Made by a program: the position numbers and the translations under genes
NCBI GenBank assembly: GCA_958296245.1
Contig: OY282458.1
Span: 1,722,197 to 1,786,196, forward strand
Length of the DNA: 64,000 bases
Source: an uncultured Dehalococcoidia bacterium
Lineage (GTDB): Bacteria > Chloroflexota > Dehalococcoidia > Lucifugimonadales > G958296245
Reading direction: 5' to 3'
Notes under the pieces: model-generated
Seen by the model: the letters and a program-made list of their open reading frames with translations, nothing else
Databases searched by the model: none
Told to the model about the DNA's origin: nothing
Shown: positions 1 through 7,300 of the stretch, piece after piece
Numbering within the stretch: the first letter of the stretch is position 1
Layout of the letters: every line of letters starts with the position of its first letter

Positions 1-76
1 CGCCAACGGCGAGGCTCACCCCCCTGAGGATCTCGGTATCTTCGACCGACACCCTGAGATTGTGAATTTCGAGCAT
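1..76 (-). CDS. sufC: Fe-S cluster assembly ATPase SufC (N-terminal fragment)
   Basis: Only the first 25 codons are in the window, starting at an ATG at 76-74. The peptide MLEIHNLRVSVEDTEILRGV is the characteristic opening of SufC, the ABC-type ATPase that partners SufB and SufD in assembling Fe-S clusters in the cytoplasm. It lies downstream of sufB on the same strand, 17 bp after the DUF1643 gene, so the three probably share a transcript. The Walker A region lies beyond the window edge, so the call rests on the N-terminus and the sufB context. Confidence 0.8.
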   Translation of the reverse strand, partial: MLEIHNLRVSVEDTEILRGVSLAVG

Positions 77-93
77 ATTAGCGCCTTCTCGTT

Positions 94-582
94 TCAGTTC
101 TTGATCTGGAAGCAGACAGGCGGCGTGTCTGACCTGAGGTACAGCGGGTGCCTGGGCTGCCCCTTCCCGGTCAGCCCGAGGTGATACGTCTTGCCCAACC
201 AACCCTCGCTCTCGAGCATTCCCATAACACGTTCTCCCCTGCCGAGATGCAACCCGTGATTCCCCCACGCGCAGACCACCCTATCCGCATCCCGCCCGCG
301 CCTCACGACGTGGCCGTCATTCATCGGCCCTACCGGGTCCGAGGACTGCTTTAGGGATCCGGGGTCCGGAGAGCGCAGGGCGAACAGGTTGCACACCCAC
401 AGGACACCATATCCCCAGCCGCCGGCGAAGCCCTTGCACCTGGTGACCGTCGGGTCGGACATGGTCTCGTCTGCCGTGCTCGGGTTCAGCATCAGGAATA
501 AGCAAGTCCCGCCCCTGTCGGACATATTCGCCTCTAGCCAGTAGCGGTAGCGGCGGTCACGTGAAAAAGACACGTTGTGCAT
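94..582 (-). CDS. DUF1643 domain-containing protein
   Basis: This is a 162-aa cytoplasmic protein spanning one DUF1643 domain. The family signature is clear near residues 29-48 (LFLMLNPSTADETMSDPTVT, followed by RC), with WGYG and CNLFALRSP after it and CAWGNHG near residue 105. The biochemical function of DUF1643 is not established, and many members sit in accessory or phage-like contexts. Here it lies between sufB and sufC, one base after the stop of a 59-aa ORF and 17 bp before sufC. Co-transcription with the suf genes is therefore likely, but a role in Fe-S assembly is unproven. Confidence 0.85.
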   Translation of the reverse strand: MHNVSFSRDRRYRYWLEANMSDRGGTCLFLMLNPSTADETMSDPTVTRCKGFAGGWGYGVLWVCNLFALRSPDPGSLKQSSDPVGPMNDGHVVRRGRDADRVVCAWGNHGLHLGRGERVMGMLESEGWLGKTYHLGLTGKGQPRHPLYLRSDTPPVCFQIKN

Positions 583-583
583 C

Positions 584-763
584 TCAGACCCCTACTCCAA
601 CACCCTTCCTCCAGTCCAGCGGGTCTGGCCACCGTACGAACGCCACTGAGCGAGACAGCCTGCTATAGTCGGACGCCGACAAGTCAGTCCGATAGGGCAA
701 GGGGTGCGCCTCCAGACTCTTCCAGACGACGACCCCGGACTTGCTGACGTCGTAATCACTCAA
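584..763 (-). CDS. Small hypothetical protein, coupled to the DUF1643 gene
   Basis: A 59-codon ORF starts at TTG (763-761) with a strong Shine-Dalgarno AGGGGGAG about 9 nt upstream. It ends TGA one base before the ATG of the DUF1643 gene. The product begins MSDYDVSKSGVVVWKSLEAH and has several aromatic residues and a WPDPLDW motif; I recognise no family. Its ribosome binding site and near-overlap with the next gene support a real, translationally coupled gene. The non-ATG start and small size keep confidence moderate. Confidence 0.45.
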   Translation of the reverse strand: MSDYDVSKSGVVVWKSLEAHPLPYRTDLSASDYSRLSRSVAFVRWPDPLDWRKGVGVGV

Positions 764-813
764 TCCCGCACACTCCCCCTCCGACTCAGAACGACCCTGG
801 AGCTCAACACCGC

Positions 814-2271
814 CTACCCCACCGCCCCCTCTAGGCTGACCCGCAGCAACTGCTGAGCCTCCATGGCGAACTCGAACGGCAGCTCCTGGAATATGTCCCG
901 GCAGAAGCCGTTGATCACCATGTAGTGGGCCTCCTCGTCCGATATCCCGCGCTGCATGCAGTAGAAGAGCTTGTCGTCGCTCACCCTGGACGTGGAAGCC
1001 TCGTGCTCCATGCGCGCCGACGAGTTGCGCACCTCGATGTAGGGCACCGTGTGAGCGCCGCACTCGTCCCCCACCAGCAGAGAGTCGCACTGGGTGTAGT
1101 TGCTGGCGTTCTCCGCCGAGGGCATGATCTGCACCAGTCCCCGGTAGGTGTTGTTCCCCTTCCCCGCGGAAATGCCCTTGGCGACGATGGTGCTCTTCGT
1201 GTTTTTCCCTATGTGGATCATCTTCGTGCCCGTGTCGGCCTGCTGATGATTGTTGACCAAGGCGACCGAGTAGAACTCGCCCGTGGAATCGTCGCCCTGT
1301 AGGATCACGCTGGGGTACTTCCACGTGATCGCCGAGCCGGTCTCCACCTGCGTCCAGGAGATCTTGGACCCCCTGCCCGCCGCCTTGCCGCGCTTGGTCA
1401 CGAAGTTATAGACGCCCCCATTACCCTCCTTGTCCCCGGGGTACCAGTTCTGAAGGGTGGAGTACTTGATCTGGGCGCCCTCCAGAGCCACCAACTCGAC
1501 GACTGCGGCGTGAAGCTGGTGCGACTTGCGCATCGGCGCGGTGCAGCCCTCCAGGTAGCTGACGTACGAGCCTTCGTCGGCGACGATCAACGTCCGCTCG
1601 AACTGACCCGTCTCCTCGGCGTTGATCCGGAAGTAGGTCATCAACTCGATCGGACACCGCACGCCGGGCGGGACGTAGACGAAGGAACCGTCGCTGAAGA
1701 CCGCCGAGTTCAGGGCGGCATAGAAGTTATCCGTATAGGGCACCACCGAGCCGAGATACTTCTCTACCAAATCCGGGTGGTGCTGCACGGCCTCGCTGAC
1801 CGAGCAGAAGACAACCCCGGAGTCCGCCAACATCTTCTGATAGGTCGTGGCGACGGAGACGCTGTCGAAGATGGCGTCCACAGCCACGCCGGTCATCCTC
1901 TTCTGCTCCTCTATGGGGATGCCCAGCTTGTCGAACGCCTCGATCAGCTCCGGATCGACGTCGTCGAGGCTCTCGGGCGAGTCGCCCTTCTTCACCGGCG
2001 CCGCGTAGTAGTGCAGGTCCTGGTAGTCGATGGGCGGGAACTCCACCTTGGCCCAGCGCGGCTCCTTACCGCCCATCTTGAGCCAGCGGCGGTAGGCCTT
2101 GAGGCGAAACTCCAGCAGGAAATCAGGCTCGTCCTTCTTGGCCGAGATCATGCGGACTACCTGCTCGTCCAGCCCTTTGGGCGCGACCTCGGACTCGATG
2201 TCCGTCACGAAGCCGTACTTGTAGTCGGCCTCCAACTCCGATGTCCTGGAAATCACTTTCGGCGCTGCCAA
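814..2271 (-). CDS. sufB: Fe-S cluster assembly scaffold protein SufB
   Basis: SufB is the beta-helix scaffold of the SufBCD complex. The protein shows the family's N-terminal block ([20 protein letters not shown], then [20 protein letters not shown]) and the C-terminal core with [11 protein letters not shown] and [16 protein letters not shown] place the start at TTG 2271-2269 (485 aa), preceded by AAGGGGG with 6-nt spacing. The longer frame reaches a TTG at 2337, but that codon is the -35 hexamer of a good promoter (2309-2337), so the extra 22 codons would lie in the promoter and leader. Expression is probably controlled at the 28-bp palindrome overlapping the -10. The product should be near 480 aa, normal for SufB. 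Confidence 0.95.
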   Translation of the reverse strand: MAAPKVISRTSELEADYKYGFVTDIESEVAPKGLDEQVVRMISAKKDEPDFLLEFRLKAYRRWLKMGGKEPRWAKVEFPPIDYQDLHYYAAPVKKGDSPESLDDVDPELIEAFDKLGIPIEEQKRMTGVAVDAIFDSVSVATTYQKMLADSGVVFCSVSEAVQHHPDLVEKYLGSVVPYTDNFYAALNSAVFSDGSFVYVPPGVRCPIELMTYFRINAEETGQFERTLIVADEGSYVSYLEGCTAPMRKSHQLHAAVVELVALEGAQIKYSTLQNWYPGDKEGNGGVYNFVTKRGKAAGRGSKISWTQVETGSAITWKYPSVILQGDDSTGEFYSVALVNNHQQADTGTKMIHIGKNTKSTIVAKGISAGKGNNTYRGLVQIMPSAENASNYTQCDSLLVGDECGAHTVPYIEVRNSSARMEHEASTSRVSDDKLFYCMQRGISDEEAHYMVINGFCRDIFQELPFEFAMEAQQLLRVSLEGAVG

Positions 2272-2293
2272 CGGCGCCCCCTTTTCTTGAGCA

Positions 2294-2337
2294 ATATGGT
2301 CAGGAATTATTCTAACCATATCGGCCCCAGCCGTCAA
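2294..2337 (-). promoter_or_regulatory. sufB promoter with overlapping palindromic operator
   Basis: On the minus strand TTGACG (2337-2332) and TAGAAT (2314-2309) match the sigma-70 consensus 5/6 each, with an ideal 17-nt spacer. A palindrome with perfect 7-bp outer arms (ATATGGT at 2321-2315 and ACCATAT at 2300-2294), 28 bp in all, covers the -10 and the expected transcription start near 2302. This is classic repressor geometry. Suf operons are commonly controlled by Rrf2 or other Fe-S or iron sensors, but the motif cannot be assigned to one of these from sequence alone. Confidence 0.7.
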
Positions 2338-2355
2338 TGAATCGGATGCCCACGT

Positions 2356-2480
2356 AACTGTTCAGACCCTGTGAGACCTGAAGGGGAAAGTCCGGAGAGG
2401 TCCTCCCCTCTGGCAGGGGTCCGGTATGCAGGCGAGACGCCTGCGCTCCCAGTTACCAAGGGGCGGGCGGGTGGGGATCC
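2356..2480 (+). repeat. Dispersed repeat R1, copy A (3'-truncated)
   Basis: This begins AACTGTTCAGAC and matches R1 copies near 20.4, 23.4 and 34.4 kb through AGTTACCAAGGGGCGGGCGG and GTGGGGATC, then stops before the distal terminal repeat. Its middle carries GCAGGCGAGACGCCTGCGCT, the hairpin core of repeat R2, in place of the usual R1 sequence. It is therefore a chimeric or nested copy. It lies between sufB and the M20 gene. Confidence 0.65.
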
Positions 2481-2525
2481 CCGCCCATCCTCTTCATCCA
2501 CGTCCGACTGCCCCGACGGTGGGAT

Positions 2526-3854
2526 TCACTCCCGGTAGGTCGCCTCGTCGAGGATGCCTCTCATGAACGTCAGGTAGCCTTGCTTCGTCATTGGCGCCTT
2601 GTAGGCGGACTTGACGTCGTGGGCGCGCTTAGCTCCGTCGGATAGCAGGTCTATGACGGTCATCGCCATGGCCTTCGCCGCTGTCGTAACGGCCAAGTCG
2701 TAGTCGCCTATGAGATAGTCGGCTCCGTGGGCCAGCCCGGTAGAGGCCCTGACGTACGGGTGGATGACCGGCATCAGTTGCGAGACGTCCCCCATGTCGG
2801 TGGAGCCGGGGCGGTGCCCCAGATCGACGATCGCGCCGGCCCCCACCAGCGCAGAAGCATTGCCGCGGAACAGATCGAGCATTGCCCCGTCGTTGCGTAT
2901 CGGCAGGTAGCCGGGCAGCGTCTGAATGGTGACGCTCCCGCCGACGGCCAACGCGCCCGCCCGCAGCGCCCGGTCCACCTTGGAGGAGGCGGACGTTACC
3001 GCCTCGACGCTCCGGGCGCGCACGAATGTCTCCAACCGCACGTCCGCCGGCACCGAACTCACCGCCGCGCCGCCGCGCGTGATTATCGGGTGTATCCGCA
3101 CCGAATCCTCGTCCCGGTACGTCTCCCGCTGCGCGTGGATCGCCGTCAGCGCGATCATGGACGCGTTCAGGGCGTTGACGCCCGCGTGAGGCGCCGCGCC
3201 GGCATGTGCCGCCACCCCCTCGAACTTGACCAGCTTGGCCACCATCCCATTGTTCGAACCGCTCACGGCAAATTTTGCCCCCTCAGGGGAGGACGTGGTA
3301 TGAATCATCATGGCCATGTCCACGTCGTCGAGCGCCCCCAGCCTGATGAATTCAGGCTTGCCGGCCAGAAACTCCAGGACGCCGTCACGCCGGAGCCCAT
3401 CGCGGTACCCGATCTCGATATACTCCTCAGCCGGTACGACCAAAAGCGCGACCCGCCCCGACAGATCCGCCATGATCCCGGGCGCCATGAGACCCATGGC
3501 CACCGCCGCCAACGCGCCGATCTGGCAGTGGTGGCCGCAGGCGTGAGCCGCCCCGGTCGCAGGGTCGGCGTGAGGATGGCCAGGCACGATGAGCGAGTCG
3601 AGCTCCGCCATCACCGCGACTGTGGGACCCGGATTCCCGGAATCGAGAATGGCCTTCAGTCCGGTCACGGCGATGCCATCCTCGTACGGGATGGATAACC
3701 GCCTGAACGCATCGGCGACGCGCGCCGCCGTCTTCACCTCCCGGAACCCGGCCTCAGGCGCCTTCAGTATCTCCACCGACAACGCCACGGCCTCGTGCGC
3801 GCGCCGATCTATCTCAGCCCTAACCGCACCCTTCAGTTCCTCCGGCGTCATCAT
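2526..3854 (-). CDS. M20-family amidohydrolase/metallopeptidase
   Basis: This is a dinuclear-zinc hydrolase of the M20 amidohydrolase type (aminobenzoyl-glutamate or aminoacylase-like), cleaving amide bonds of N-acylated amino acids or related small substrates. Motifs seen are AELDSLIVPGHPH, HACGHHCQIGAL and PAEEYIE, which carry the usual His, Asp and Glu metal ligands and the catalytic Glu, followed by the dimerisation domain and a C-terminal His (GLAHGADY). The start is ATG 3854 (442 aa), chosen because GGAGGAG lies 10 nt upstream. A longer frame to 3959 would run into the divergent glycerate kinase promoter. The precise substrate is unknown. Confidence 0.85.
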   Translation of the reverse strand: MMTPEELKGAVRAEIDRRAHEAVALSVEILKAPEAGFREVKTAARVADAFRRLSIPYEDGIAVTGLKAILDSGNPGPTVAVMAELDSLIVPGHPHADPATGAAHACGHHCQIGALAAVAMGLMAPGIMADLSGRVALLVVPAEEYIEIGYRDGLRRDGVLEFLAGKPEFIRLGALDDVDMAMMIHTTSSPEGAKFAVSGSNNGMVAKLVKFEGVAAHAGAAPHAGVNALNASMIALTAIHAQRETYRDEDSVRIHPIITRGGAAVSSVPADVRLETFVRARSVEAVTSASSKVDRALRAGALAVGGSVTIQTLPGYLPIRNDGAMLDLFRGNASALVGAGAIVDLGHRPGSTDMGDVSQLMPVIHPYVRASTGLAHGADYLIGDYDLAVTTAAKAMAMTVIDLLSDGAKRAHDVKSAYKAPMTKQGYLTFMRGILDEATYRE

Positions 3855-3926
3855 GCTTGCACCGCTCCTCCATAGAGCATTCATCCGACGGGCAGATTCT
3901 AACAGAGCCTCGACCGCGTAATGGTA

Positions 3927-3932
3927 TATAAT
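3927..3932 (+). promoter_or_regulatory. Candidate -10 box for glycerate kinase
   Basis: A perfect TATAAT lies 27 bp before the glycerate kinase ATG, in the gap shared with the divergent M20 gene. No good -35 hexamer is visible 16-18 bp upstream, so this is a candidate only. Confidence 0.35.
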
Positions 3933-3958
3933 CCCCGCGACCGCCCGGAGCAGCCGCA

Positions 3959-5110
3959 ATGAAGGTCGTCATCGCCCCGCAGGCGTTCAAAGGAAGCATC
4001 TCGGCCCTAGAGGTCGCCGCCGCCCTGGCGGAGGGCGTCAGACGGGCCGTCCCGGACGCGGAAATCGACCTGGTCCCAGTCGCCGACGGCGGCGACGGGA
4101 CCCTGGAAACGCTGGTCGAGGCCACGGGCGGCGAGGTGCGCGCGGCGGCAGTCACAGGCCCCCTCGGCGATACGGTGGAGGCCGACTGGGGCGCCCTTGG
4201 CGACGGACGCACGGCCGTTATCGAGATGGCGCGCACGTCCGGGCTGGCCCTGACGCCGCCGGAAAAGCGGGACCCGCTGGCAGCCACCACGTACGGCCTG
4301 GGCGAGGTCATCGGGCGTGCGCTCGACGCCGGATTCCGGAGCTTCATAGTAGGCATCGGAGGCAGCGCAACCAACGACGCCGGGGCCGGCATGGCCCAGG
4401 CCCTCGGCGTTCAACTGCTCGACGCACGGGAGAGAGACCTGCCCACCGGAGGCGCGGCCTTGGCGCGCTTGGAGCGCATCGACGTGTCCGGCCTTGACCC
4501 AAGGGCGCGGGAGTCGACCTTCTCGGTCGCCTGCGACGTCAACAACCCACTGACCGGGCCGGAGGGCGCGTCTGCGGTCTACGGCCCGCAGAAGGGAGCG
4601 ACCCCCGAGATGGTCGCGCAGCTCGACGCCGCGCTCTCCCACTTCGCCGAGGTGGTGCGCCGAGACCTCGGCAAGAGCATCAGCCAGATAGCCGGCGCAG
4701 GCGCCGCAGGAGGCCTTGGAGGGGGCATGGTCGCCTTCCTGGACGGCGGCCTAAGGGCGGGAGTGGATATAGTGCTGGACGCGGTCGACCTGCGCTCGCA
4801 CCTGGAGGGCGCCGATCTGATCATCACGGGAGAGGGTCAGCTCGACTACCAGACCGTCTACAACAAAGCGCCGATCGGGGTCGCCAGACTCGCCAAGGCG
4901 CGGCGCATCCCGGTAATAGCCATCTCCGGCTCATTGGGAACAGGCTTCGCGGACGTCCACGAACACGGCATCGACGCCGCGCTGGCCATAACGCCAGCCC
5001 CCATCACCCTCGAAGAGTCCTCAAGGCAGGCCCGCGAGCTTGCGGCCTCCGCAGCCGAGCAGGCCATGCGGCTGATGTCGGTCGGTTCCCGGATATTCTC
5101 AACCCGCTGA
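3959..5110 (+). CDS. Glycerate kinase (type I, GlxK/GarK family)
   Basis: This enzyme phosphorylates D-glycerate, usually to 2-phosphoglycerate, feeding sugar-acid or glyoxylate breakdown into glycolysis. The 383-aa protein has the full family pattern: N-terminal VVIAPQAFKGSISALEVAAA, VPVADGGDGTLE near residue 41, GIGGSATNDAGAGMAQALG near residue 130, CDVNNPLTGP, and TGEGQLDYQT followed by GVARLA. GGAG sits 8 nt before the ATG. It is divergent from the M20 gene and convergent with the metallo-hydrolase gene. Length and motifs are normal. Confidence 0.92.
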   Translation: MKVVIAPQAFKGSISALEVAAALAEGVRRAVPDAEIDLVPVADGGDGTLETLVEATGGEVRAAAVTGPLGDTVEADWGALGDGRTAVIEMARTSGLALTPPEKRDPLAATTYGLGEVIGRALDAGFRSFIVGIGGSATNDAGAGMAQALGVQLLDARERDLPTGGAALARLERIDVSGLDPRARESTFSVACDVNNPLTGPEGASAVYGPQKGATPEMVAQLDAALSHFAEVVRRDLGKSISQIAGAGAAGGLGGGMVAFLDGGLRAGVDIVLDAVDLRSHLEGADLIITGEGQLDYQTVYNKAPIGVARLAKARRIPVIAISGSLGTGFADVHEHGIDAALAITPAPITLEESSRQARELAASAAEQAMRLMSVGSRIFSTR

Positions 5111-5208
5111 TAGGCGGGATCCGAAGTCGGACCCGCTCTTGAAGGCAATCCGTACTCCCGAAACGTCCACGGCTGAGAATACGGGACATGCATGGGGGGG
5201 CTCCGCCC

Positions 5209-5285
5209 CATGCCGGAAGTCCGAGGGCCTCCCGCAGATACAATCCCCTACCCTCCTGACAGAAAGGGCTTTACCCGCACCCCCG
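5209..5285 (+). repeat. Decayed R3-type repeat
   Basis: This stretch between the glycerate kinase and metallo-hydrolase genes resembles other R3 copies: GGAAGTCCGAGGGCCTCCCG, then CAGATACAATCCCC and a weak CCCT...AGGG hairpin. It is too diverged for firm ends. The neighbouring direct CATG-rich sequence and short ORFs here show no coding support. Confidence 0.35.
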
Positions 5286-5332
5286 GCAATCAAGACCGCT
5301 GGGAAGCAGGGCTGCGCCAGTGAACCGGCTCC

Positions 5333-6193
5333 TCAGAGATCGAGCGCCCATACCTCCTCGGAGAAGACGACCTCGCCGTCGTAGATACGGCGAATGTCCG
5401 CGATGCCCTTCCCCATAGCCCCGCTGCCCGACAGGCGCGGCCCGACGTGGACCAGGACGAGCTTCCCCACTCCCGCCTCCTGCGCCATCCGGGCGGCCCC
5501 GGTGGTGCCGCACTGCCTGGGCGCTTCGCCGTTGCGCTCCATCACCTCCTGATCGTCCCAACACATGCACAACATGACGTCGGCCCCGGCGGCCAGTTCG
5601 ACTACCGACCGGCACGGCTCCGTGTCGCCGGTGAACACGATGCCGCCCTCCGGGCTGTCGAGCCGGTAGGCAAGCGAGTCGAGATATGGTTGAACGTGCT
5701 CGGCCCTGGCTCCGGTCATCTCCCAGTCGGAGCCGGAGTAGACCCTGCCCGGAGCAACGTCCTGCGCCAAGACGTCGGGAGGCTTACGCGGCAGCACGCC
5801 CCCGCGGTTGACGAACACCTGCTGGCTGACCGGATGGTTCACGCGGGCCTTCCAGTCGTGGGCAAACACGCCGTCGTCGCCAATGATCCCCTCCGTGAGC
5901 TTCTCAGTGGGACTGGGGCCGAAGACCCGCAGTCGGTTCTCCTTGCCGATGCTCTGGTCCCAGCGGGTCAACAGAAAGCAGGGATAGTCCACGTCATGGT
6001 CGAAGTGATGATGCGTAAAGAAGAGATAGTCGATCTCGGTTGGCCAAAGGCCGGCCTTGACCAGCTTATGAGTGGCGGCGGGGCCGCAGTCCACCATGAT
6101 CCGCTCACCGCACACCTCGACGACGTAGGAAGAACCGAACCTCGTCGGCGTGGGTGTCGGCGTGCCTGCCCCGAGAACGTGTACGCGGGCCAT
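5333..6193 (-). CDS. MBL-fold metallo-hydrolase (RNase Z-like subgroup)
   Basis: This 286-aa metallo-beta-lactamase-fold protein starts MARVHVLGAGTPTPTPTRFG, the N-terminal strand typical of the RNase Z/arylsulfatase-like branch. The zinc motif THHHFDHD lies near residue 62, a second set of ligands in FTGDTEPC near residue 190, and a distal His in VLVHVGPR. The start at ATG 6193 has GGAGG 7 nt upstream. The gene stands alone, convergent with glycerate kinase and divergent from the epimerase gene. The substrate is unknown; metabolic hydrolase is more likely than tRNA processing because no exosite arm is evident. Confidence 0.82.
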   Translation of the reverse strand: MARVHVLGAGTPTPTPTRFGSSYVVEVCGERIMVDCGPAATHKLVKAGLWPTEIDYLFFTHHHFDHDVDYPCFLLTRWDQSIGKENRLRVFGPSPTEKLTEGIIGDDGVFAHDWKARVNHPVSQQVFVNRGGVLPRKPPDVLAQDVAPGRVYSGSDWEMTGARAEHVQPYLDSLAYRLDSPEGGIVFTGDTEPCRSVVELAAGADVMLCMCWDDQEVMERNGEAPRQCGTTGAARMAQEAGVGKLVLVHVGPRLSGSGAMGKGIADIRRIYDGEVVFSEEVWALDL

Positions 6194-6347
6194 GCCATAA
6201 CCTCCACGGAAGCCCGTCGCGCGGGCAGCGTTCGGAAAGTCTAGCAGCCCAACGAAGCGGCGGCCAGAACGCACGCCCGGAATGGTGCGAATCCATGCGT
6301 CATAGAATAGAATCCCGGAGAATCAGGCCCGGGGGAGGAGACTTGCC

Positions 6348-7280
6348 ATGACCAAGATGCGAGTGCTGGTCACAGGCGGAGCAGGATACGTCGCCAGCCA
6401 GATGCTCCCGGCGTTTCGTGAGCGGTACGACCTCGTGCTGGTCGACGTTACCGACACCGACCGGGACGGCAACGAGGTCGATGGCGTCGTCAAGGCCGAC
6501 CTCATCGACCCGGACAGGTCCAGGTACGAGTCGCTTTTCGAAAACGTCGATGCCGTCGTCCATCTCGGCTATCGCCAACGCTCCGGCGAGGCCATAGACC
6601 ACTTCTTCCACGAGAAGCAGAACGTCGAAATGGCCTACAACGTCCTGCGGACCGCTTACGACTCCGGCGTCAGGCGCGTTGCAATGGCAAGCTCCAATCA
6701 CGCCGCCGACTGGTACGAACACGCCCTGATCCACCGCCGAAAGATGGAGATGCTAGATCCATACGCGCTCCCGCTGTCCGACAACTTCTACGGATGGTCC
6801 AAGGCCGCCTACGAGCACATGGGGTTCCTGTTCGCCTGCGGCTTCCCAAGCTCCCAGGACCTGGCGGGCCGAGAGCATCACACCTCGGGGTTGAGGCCCG
6901 GAAGGCGCATGGGGGTTGTCATGGTCAGGATAGGCGCGCCGAGGGAGCTGGCGCTCGGCAGCTACGAGGGCGCGCCGGCCAACTTCAAGAGGGACCTGGG
7001 AGCCTACGTCAGCCCCAGGGACATAACCCAACTATTCGCCAAGGCCATCGAGACCCCCAACATCGACAACGAGCACGGCATCCCGTGGCAGGTGGTCTAC
7101 GGAATCAGCAACAATACGCGCGCGTTCTGGTCCCTGGTCAACGCCCGCAGGGTGTTGGGCTACGAGCCGGAGGACGACGCGGAGATCAAGTTCGCCGAGG
7201 ACGTCGCAAGGTTCAAGCAGAGCGCGGGAGGGGCCATAGCCTCGGGCCGGGTCGGCCTGCCCCCCGGGACGGGTCTATAG
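6348..7280 (+). CDS. NAD(P)-dependent epimerase/dehydratase (extended SDR)
   Basis: This is an extended short-chain dehydrogenase of 310 aa. The Rossmann motif TGGAGYVAS lies at residues 9-17, VVHLGYRQ marks the following strand, ASSNH carries the catalytic Ser region, and YGWSK carries the Tyr-Lys pair. The compact size and the ASSNH motif are closest to uronate dehydrogenase or UDP-sugar epimerase relatives. The start is supported by GGGGGAGGAG upstream. It is convergent with the first glycosidase-like gene, which could supply its sugar substrate. Exact specificity cannot be read. Confidence 0.82.
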   Translation: MTKMRVLVTGGAGYVASQMLPAFRERYDLVLVDVTDTDRDGNEVDGVVKADLIDPDRSRYESLFENVDAVVHLGYRQRSGEAIDHFFHEKQNVEMAYNVLRTAYDSGVRRVAMASSNHAADWYEHALIHRRKMEMLDPYALPLSDNFYGWSKAAYEHMGFLFACGFPSSQDLAGREHHTSGLRPGRRMGVVMVRIGAPRELALGSYEGAPANFKRDLGAYVSPRDITQLFAKAIETPNIDNEHGIPWQVVYGISNNTRAFWSLVNARRVLGYEPEDDAEIKFAEDVARFKQSAGGAIASGRVGLPPGTGL

Positions 7281-7300
7281 CCAAAGATTCGCCGCGCTGC

